Shown piece by piece: positions 59,343 to 64,000 of a stretch of 64,000 bases of DNA; the stretch's first letter is position 1, and each line of letters starts with the position of its first letter. Below the pieces are notes generated by a model. The model was not told where the DNA came from and did no database searches. It worked only from the letters and a program-made list of their open reading frames with translations. Both the position numbers and the translations under genes were made by a program. Source of the stretch: Luteibacter sp. (GTDB taxonomy: Bacteria; Pseudomonadota; Gammaproteobacteria; Xanthomonadales; Rhodanobacteraceae); assembly GCF_009912395.1 (NCBI RefSeq), contig NZ_WNDO01000009.1:62001-126000 (forward strand). The letters are read 5' to 3'.

Positions 59343-61973
59343 TTATAGCCAGCGCCCGTAACGACGGATGTAGATCGTCTTCATCACCTGGGTCAGCACG
59401 CAGTAGCAGGCGAGCGTCAGCGCCAGCCAGGCGAAGTAGATGCCCGGCAACGGCTGCATGCCGATACGTGCGCCCAGGGCCGTGTACGGGATGTACATGC
59501 CGACGATCATGATCGCGCTGGTCAACGCCAGCACCGGCGCCGAGGCGACGCTGCGCAGGAACGGGATACGACGCGTGCGGATCATATGGACGATCAGCGT
59601 CTGCGAGAGCAGGCCCTCGATGAACCAGCCGGACTGGAACAGCAACTGGTGCTCGGGCGAGTTGGCGCCGAAGTAGTGCCACATCAGCCAGAACGTGGTG
59701 ATGTCGAACACCGAGCTGACGGGACCGATCCAGACCATGAAGCGACCGATGTCGCCCGCGTCCCACTTCTGCGGCGCGCGCAGGTATTCCTCGTCCATGC
59801 GGTCGAACGGGATCGACAGCTGGGAGAGGTCGTAGAGCAGGTTCTGCACGAGGATCTGCAACGGCATCATCGGCAGGAACGGTAGGAACGCGCTCGCCAC
59901 CAGCACGCTGAACACGTTGCCGAAGTTCGAGCTGGCCGTCATCTTGATGTACTTCATGATGTTGCCGAAGGTGACGCGGCCTTCCAGCACGCCCTCCTCC
60001 AGCACCATCAGGTTCTTCTCGAGCAGGATGATGTCCGCCGATTCCTTCGCGATATCGGTGGCGGTATCCACCGAGATACCCACGTCGGCATCGCGCAACG
60101 CGGGTGCGTCGTTGATGCCGTCGCCGAGGAAGCCCACGGTGTGGCCGCGACGCTGCAGCGCCTTGACCACGCGGGCCTTCTGCACGGGCGACATCTTCGC
60201 GAACACGGTGGTCTTCTCCACCATCGCGTCGAGCGCGTCGTCGTCGAGCTGCTCGATGTCGCGTCCCTGCGCCGAGGCCGTGACATCGAAGCCCACTTCC
60301 GCGCAGATCTTGCGGGTCACGGCCTCGTTGTCGCCGGTGATGACCTTCACCGCCACGCCGTGGTGGTTGAGCGCGCGGATCGCCGTGGCAGCGGAATCCT
60401 TCGGCGGATCGAGGAAAGCGAGGCAGCCCACGGCCGTGAGGCCGGCTTCGTCGGCGACGCCGTAGGCGCGGTCGCCGGTCGGGTCACGGCGCACCGCCAC
60501 CACCAGCACGCGCAGGCCATCCTCGTTGAGGCGGCGGGTCATCGCGCGGATCTCGCGGCGCTTCTCGTCCGTCATCGGCTCGACGATGTCGCCAGTGCGC
60601 GCCTCGGTGCAGATGGAGAGCATTTCCTCCACGGCGCCCTTGCAGACCAGCAGCTGTTCGTCGCGGCCGTCGGTCACCACCACCGACATGCGGCGGCGCT
60701 GGAAGTCGAAGGGAATCTCGTCGACGATGCGGTAACGCCCCGCCACGGCCTCGAGGTCGCGGTGGGTAAGCACGGCCTTGTCCATGAGGTTGCGCAGGCC
60801 GGTCTGGAAGCGGCTGTTGAGGTAGCCCCACTCCAGCGCTTCGTCCGAGTCCTCACCGGCCAGGTCGACATGGCGCTCCAGCACGATCTTGTCGAGCGTG
60901 AGGGTGCCGGTCTTGTCCGTGCAGAGCACGTCCATCGCGCCGAAGTTCTGGATCGCGTTCAGACGCTTCACCACCACCTTACGCTTCGACATGGCGATGG
61001 CGCCCTTGCCGAGGTTGGCGGTGACGATCAGCGGCAGCATCTCGGGCGTGAGGCCCACCGCCACCGACAGGCCGAACATGAAGGCACCGAGCCAGTCGTG
61101 CTTGTCGAAGCCGTTGATCAGGAAGACGACCGGCACCATCACCGCCATGAAGCGGATCAGCAGCCAGCTCACCGAGGAGATGCCGCGGTCGAAGCTTGTC
61201 TGCACGCGCTCGCCGGACAGCGTGCGCGCCAGCGAGCCCAGGTAGGTGCGCGGACCGGTCGCCAGCACCACGGCGGTGGCGGTACCGGACACCACGTTGG
61301 TGCCCATGTAGCAGACGGTCGGCAGGTCGAGCGGGCCGCTGGCGTCGGAGGCTGCCTGGGCATGGCCGTTCGGCGCGGCCTTCTCCACCGGGAGGGATTC
61401 GCCGGTGAGGATGGCCTGGCTGATGAAGAGGTCCTTCGTCGCCAGCAGGCGCAGGTCGGCGGGAATCATGTCGCCCGCGCCGAGGTGGATGATGTCGCCC
61501 ACCACCAGTTCTTCCACCGGCACCTCGATGCGCTCGGCGTGGCCGTCGTCGGCGCGGCGCGTGACCGTGGCCGTGTTGCGGACCATCGCCTTCAGCTTCT
61601 CCGCCGCCATCGAGGAGCGGTACTCCTGGGTGAAGGAGAGCAGCACGCTGATACCGACCATCACACCGATGATCGTCGGGCCGGTGAGGTCGTCGGGCTC
61701 GGTGAACAGCTGCACCACCGCCAGCACGAGCAGCACGATGATGAACGGGTTGCGGAAGGCGCGCAGGAGCTGGATCGACCAGTGCGCCGGTTTCTCGTGA
61801 CCTACCTCGTTGACGCCGTCCCGATCCAGCCGCTCGGCGATGGCGGCCTCGTCGAGGCCGTCCGTGCGGGAATCGAGCGAACGCAGCAGGTCGTCCGCGG
61901 GACGATAGGCGTCCGCGGTGGCGTTGGTGAAGGTCTTGGCGGCGACGGCCGCCTGCGAGGTGTGCTTCTTCAT
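59343..61973 (-). CDS. mgtA: Magnesium-translocating P-type ATPase
   Basis: An 876-residue P3B-type ATPase that imports magnesium under low-magnesium conditions. It contains the actuator motif LTGESLPVEK, the phosphorylation site VLCTDKTGTLTLDKI, hinge FLGDGINDAPALRDADVGISVD and the MgtA/MgtB C-terminal membrane block including NLLYDLSQLSIPFDRMDEE. Length and order are typical. The 5' side has an untranslated leader with a small gene (62127-62306). Confidence 0.95.
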   Translation of the reverse strand: MKKHTSQAAVAAKTFTNATADAYRPADDLLRSLDSRTDGLDEAAIAERLDRDGVNEVGHEKPAHWSIQLLRAFRNPFIIVLLVLAVVQLFTEPDDLTGPTIIGVMVGISVLLSFTQEYRSSMAAEKLKAMVRNTATVTRRADDGHAERIEVPVEELVVGDIIHLGAGDMIPADLRLLATKDLFISQAILTGESLPVEKAAPNGHAQAASDASGPLDLPTVCYMGTNVVSGTATAVVLATGPRTYLGSLARTLSGERVQTSFDRGISSVSWLLIRFMAVMVPVVFLINGFDKHDWLGAFMFGLSVAVGLTPEMLPLIVTANLGKGAIAMSKRKVVVKRLNAIQNFGAMDVLCTDKTGTLTLDKIVLERHVDLAGEDSDEALEWGYLNSRFQTGLRNLMDKAVLTHRDLEAVAGRYRIVDEIPFDFQRRRMSVVVTDGRDEQLLVCKGAVEEMLSICTEARTGDIVEPMTDEKRREIRAMTRRLNEDGLRVLVVAVRRDPTGDRAYGVADEAGLTAVGCLAFLDPPKDSAATAIRALNHHGVAVKVITGDNEAVTRKICAEVGFDVTASAQGRDIEQLDDDALDAMVEKTTVFAKMSPVQKARVVKALQRRGHTVGFLGDGINDAPALRDADVGISVDTATDIAKESADIILLEKNLMVLEEGVLEGRVTFGNIMKYIKMTASSNFGNVFSVLVASAFLPFLPMMPLQILVQNLLYDLSQLSIPFDRMDEEYLRAPQKWDAGDIGRFMVWIGPVSSVFDITTFWLMWHYFGANSPEHQLLFQSGWFIEGLLSQTLIVHMIRTRRIPFLRSVASAPVLALTSAIMIVGMYIPYTALGARIGMQPLPGIYFAWLALTLACYCVLTQVMKTIYIRRYGRWL

Positions 61974-62126
61974 GGCTCGCTGCCTTTCCGGACGCAGGCT
62001 CCGGCGGCGCGAGCGGGTATCAGCGAGGGGCTGAGACCAGGCGCGCCGGCAAAGGCCGACGGACGGTAATCCGGGTGGTCGTGACGACGGGCGGCGCAGG
62101 CCGCGCCGTACTGTCTATGTCGCTTT

Positions 62127-62306
62127 TCATGACTGTTGCAGTTTGCCGCTCGCCTGTTTCAGGGAGCTTTCAGTCGTGTCCAGGGAACGCGGCACCGTGA
62201 TGGTGCGCTTGACCGGCACGATGGCGGTGTTGCGACGACGGGCGATGGCGAACGCGAGACGGCGGCCGAACATGAGCGGACCGGTCTTTTCGAGCTGGAG
62301 GTTCAT
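62127..62306 (-). CDS. Small 59-residue protein in the mgtA leader
   Basis: A 59-residue protein, MNLQLEKTGPLMFGRR, a basic stretch (AIARRRNTAIVPVKRTITV) and a short polar tail ending KLQQS. It was found by hand and is not in the supplied reading frames. A GAGGA ribosome site lies 8 bases before the ATG. It is 153 bases upstream of mgtA on the same strand, with three hairpins before it. By its position it could be a leader peptide or a small regulator of the transporter. Confidence 0.6.
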   Translation of the reverse strand: MNLQLEKTGPLMFGRRLAFAIARRRNTAIVPVKRTITVPRSLDTTESSLKQASGKLQQS

Positions 62307-62324
62307 GGCTCAATCCTCGAATAA

Positions 62325-62401
62325 CGGAAGCTCACGGCTTCCGTCGAGGTGAGCCGGACTTTCCCTAGTGAAGGAAAGCGCCGGCCGACCGTGAGCGGTC
62401 G
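62325..62401 (-). promoter_or_regulatory. Structured leader upstream of the small mgtA-linked gene
   Basis: Three consecutive perfect stem-loops in the minus-strand transcript: 62386-62401 (CGACCG/CGGTCG, loop 4), 62359-62378 (CTTTCC/GGAAAG, loop 8) and 62325-62343 (CGGAAGC/GCTTCCG, loop 5). No known M-box core sequence is present. A magnesium- or ribosome-responsive leader is a hypothesis. Confidence 0.45.
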
Positions 62402-62564
62402 CCGCGGGCGATTTTATTTTTCAACGCCGGTACCCGATGCTTGCGGATGCCGGCGCGTCGACTAGGGTGAACGTCCATATGCCTGGATAAGCTAAGGAGG
62501 GTGCCGCCCGGGCAGAAGAGCCGCCTGGGTAGCCGGGGAATTGTCGCGCCGCAGCGTAGATGGG

Positions 62565-63488
62565 TCAAGCCTTTGGAAGCTCGGATTCGACCGGCCCGGG
62601 AAGGGACAGGCCGGCCTCGTACTCCGCCGCCTCGGCGAGCAGCCATTCGCGGAACTTGGTCACGCCGCAGTGGGACTCGGAGCGCTTGGGGTAGACGAGG
62701 TAATAGGCCTCGGTGACCCGCATGCGCTCCTTGCACAGCACCGTGAGGGCCCCGCATTCGATCAGCGAGCGGGCCATCACCAGACGTCCCAGGGCCACGC
62801 CCAGGCCTTCGAGCACCGCGCGCTGGAGGCTTTCGGTGTTGTCGAAGCGGGCCACGTAGCGCGACGGCAACGGCATGCCGAATTCGGCCGCCCAGTCGCT
62901 CCAGCGCCCGGAGGGATCGCCCAGCAGCGGCCAGCCCTTCAGCGACACATCGGGCAGGCCGCCCATGCGACGCACCAGTGACGGGCTGGCGATGGGCACG
63001 ATGTATTCGCCGAAAAGACGCTCCGCCCGCGTACGCGGCCACACGCCCAGGCCATAACGCATGGCGCAGTCGATCGTGGGCTCCCTATCGAAGTCGATCA
63101 CCTCGGTCGAGGAATGCTGGCTCAGCTCCAGCTCCGGGTACTTGGCGATGAGGCGAGGCAGGCGCGGCACCAGCCAGCTGGACGCCACGGAGGGCATCAT
63201 GCTGAGGGTGATCGAATCCTGGTGGCGGCTCTGGTAGCGGCCAAAGGCGTGCTCGATGCCCTCGAAATGATGGCCGATGGCGTCAAGCAACTGGCTGCCC
63301 TCGGCCGTCAGCGTCACGCCGCGCGGTCCGCGATCAAACAGGGTGCGGCCCAGCCGGCCCTCCAGATTGCGGATCTGGTGGCTCAGGGCGCTCACGGTGA
63401 GGTTGAGCTGCTCGGCGGCGCGCGAGAACTTGCCCGAACGGGCAACCAGTACGAACCCCTGAAGCAGGCCGAGCGGCAAGCGGGACAT
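62565..63488 (-). CDS. LysR-type transcriptional regulator (GcvA-like)
   Basis: A 307-residue LysR regulator. Residues 3-62 form the helix-turn-helix domain (FVLVARSGKFSRAAEQLNLTVSALSHQIRNLEGRLGRTLF), followed by the effector-binding domain with FDREPTIDCAMRYGLGVWP and LEGLGVALGRLVMARSLI, typical of the GcvA subgroup. Start ATG at 63488 has an AGGAA site; the longer TTG-started frame is rejected. It is divergent from a 65-residue gene and the aldo/keto reductase, its probable targets. Confidence 0.92.
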   Translation of the reverse strand: MSRLPLGLLQGFVLVARSGKFSRAAEQLNLTVSALSHQIRNLEGRLGRTLFDRGPRGVTLTAEGSQLLDAIGHHFEGIEHAFGRYQSRHQDSITLSMMPSVASSWLVPRLPRLIAKYPELELSQHSSTEVIDFDREPTIDCAMRYGLGVWPRTRAERLFGEYIVPIASPSLVRRMGGLPDVSLKGWPLLGDPSGRWSDWAAEFGMPLPSRYVARFDNTESLQRAVLEGLGVALGRLVMARSLIECGALTVLCKERMRVTEAYYLVYPKRSESHCGVTKFREWLLAEAAEYEAGLSLPGPVESELPKA

Positions 63489-63610
63489 ATGAAAATTCCT
63501 CAAGTCCTGCTTGCAAACATATCGCTTTTACGGGGCCTGGGGAAGGCGCACCCTTTAGCTCACCGAAAGTCGCAGGGTATCGCGACCCTTAACTTTCACG
63601 GGAGGGTGTC

Positions 63611-63808
63611 ATGGCTTCGATCTTCACCGGCCTTGCCTTCATGCATGGCCATATCGTGGACCGCGAACTGATCCAGCGCCTGGGCAGGGAGGAGCCGCAG
63701 GTCGACCGCGGCGCAGGCGCTCGCAAGACCGTGCCAAAGGCCGTACGCAAGCCGCTATGGCGCTTCAGGACGGCGCCAGCCCGTTGTGCCAGCGGCGCCT
63801 GCTGCTGA
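63611..63808 (+). CDS. Small hypothetical protein, Cys-rich tail
   Basis: A 65-residue protein with a good GGGAGG ribosome site before the ATG. It begins MASIFTGLAFMHGHIVDREL and ends in an arginine-rich helix followed by RCASGACC, with three cysteines in the last seven residues. It has no membrane helix or clear homology that I can name. Divergent from the LysR gene and 65 bases before the aldo/keto reductase. Confidence 0.55.
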   Translation: MASIFTGLAFMHGHIVDRELIQRLGREEPQVDRGAGARKTVPKAVRKPLWRFRTAPARCASGACC

Positions 63809-63828
63809 CGCCTCACACGATGGCAACC

Positions 63829-63865
63829 CTCCGGAAGCGATCATAGGCATTTGATCCTTCCGGAG
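63829..63865 (+). promoter_or_regulatory. Inverted repeat covering the aldo/keto reductase ribosome site
   Basis: CTCCGGAAG (63829-63837) and CTTCCGGAG (63857-63865) are exact complements 19 bases apart. The second arm contains the GGAG ribosome site of the aldo/keto reductase, so the stem could hide it in RNA, or the dyad could bind a regulator in DNA. Confidence 0.45.
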
Positions 63866-63873
63866 ACCTTCGC

Positions 63874-64000
63874 ATGAACCTTCGTCCACTCGGCCGCTCC
63901 CCGCTACAGGTGGCCCCGCTCGCCTTCGGCGGCAATGTGTTCGGCTGGAGCGCCGACGAGGCTCGTTCGTTCGAGCTGCTCGACGCCTTCGTCGACCACG
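63874..64000 (+). CDS. Aldo/keto reductase, N-terminal fragment (cut by window edge)
   Basis: The first 42 codons of an aldo/keto reductase: MNLRPLGRSPLQVAPLAFGG followed by NVFGWSADEARSFELLDAFVDH. The LGxSxLxVxPLxFGxxxFG pattern and the following helix match the family, which reduces aldehydes and ketones with NADPH. The gene continues beyond base 64000. Good GGAG site before the ATG. Confidence 0.85.
   Translation, partial: MNLRPLGRSPLQVAPLAFGGNVFGWSADEARSFELLDAFVDH

Noticed and set aside
60141-62069. 642-codon plus-strand frame opposite mgtA
   Set aside because: Antisense shadow with no homology; mgtA motifs are complete on the other strand.
62307-62564. M-box (ykoK) magnesium riboswitch
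   Set aside because: The conserved M-box core sequence is not visible; only generic hairpins are seen.

Overview
The window is 64 kb of chromosome from a high-GC, aerobic gammaproteobacterium. The gene content (aa3 oxidase cluster, tatABC, GltBD, a short PutA without a DNA-binding domain, a CGFS glutaredoxin fused to a rhodanese, and dispersed REPs with the core GTAGGAGCGCG) suggests Xanthomonadales, most likely Rhodanobacteraceae such as Luteibacter or Dyella. The placement is an inference from recognised proteins, not a database match. Almost all the DNA is ordinary core genome. I see no prophage, insertion sequence, CRISPR array, tRNA or rRNA.

Layout. 1-4688: two tandem secreted RHS-repeat genes on the minus strand, the first cut by the window edge, with near-duplicate promoters. 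4908-6966: YchJ-like SEC-C protein, SDR oxidoreductase, NRDE protein. 7121-13005: gltB-gltD. 13314-15850: envC and a CtpA-type protease, the pair that works on cell-wall separation. 15864-18637: tatABC with a downstream partner gene, and a SYLF lipoprotein-like gene. 18749-21622: hemH, an alpha/beta hydrolase and a BASS transporter, overlapping end to end. 21623-22454 is an 830-base gene-free repeat cluster. 22455-32483 is the cytochrome c oxidase locus: ctaC, ctaD, a 41-residue protein, ctaE, then SURF1, a Sco-like protein, CtaA and CtaB; heme made by HemH next door would be the substrate for CtaB and CtaA. A secreted trypsin-like protease and a lipoprotein sit inside this locus, and no cox11 gene is present.

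32784-44107: putA, an orphan gene of lower GC, a Dcp-type peptidase, bioD broken by one in-frame TGA, a free-methionine-sulfoxide reductase, engB, a cytochrome c4-like protein and two tandem DsbA-like lipoproteins. 44195-56772: a nuclease/phosphatase-family protein, a membrane protein, a GH17 protein, a soluble lytic transglycosylase, an NDUFA9-like protein, cca, rsgA, an aminotransferase, an SGNH hydrolase, an LpxH-like phosphoesterase and a three-domain Grx-(A-type)-rhodanese protein. 56906-64000: an acyltransferase whose reading frame runs through a REP, two small secreted proteins, mgtA with a structured leader that holds a 59-codon gene, a LysR regulator, a divergent 65-residue protein and the start of an aldo/keto reductase.

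The most notable non-coding feature is the REP family. Several copies lie flush against genes: at least three genes (the BASS transporter, engB, cca) end on the TAG inside the REP motif, and one ORF is extended through it.
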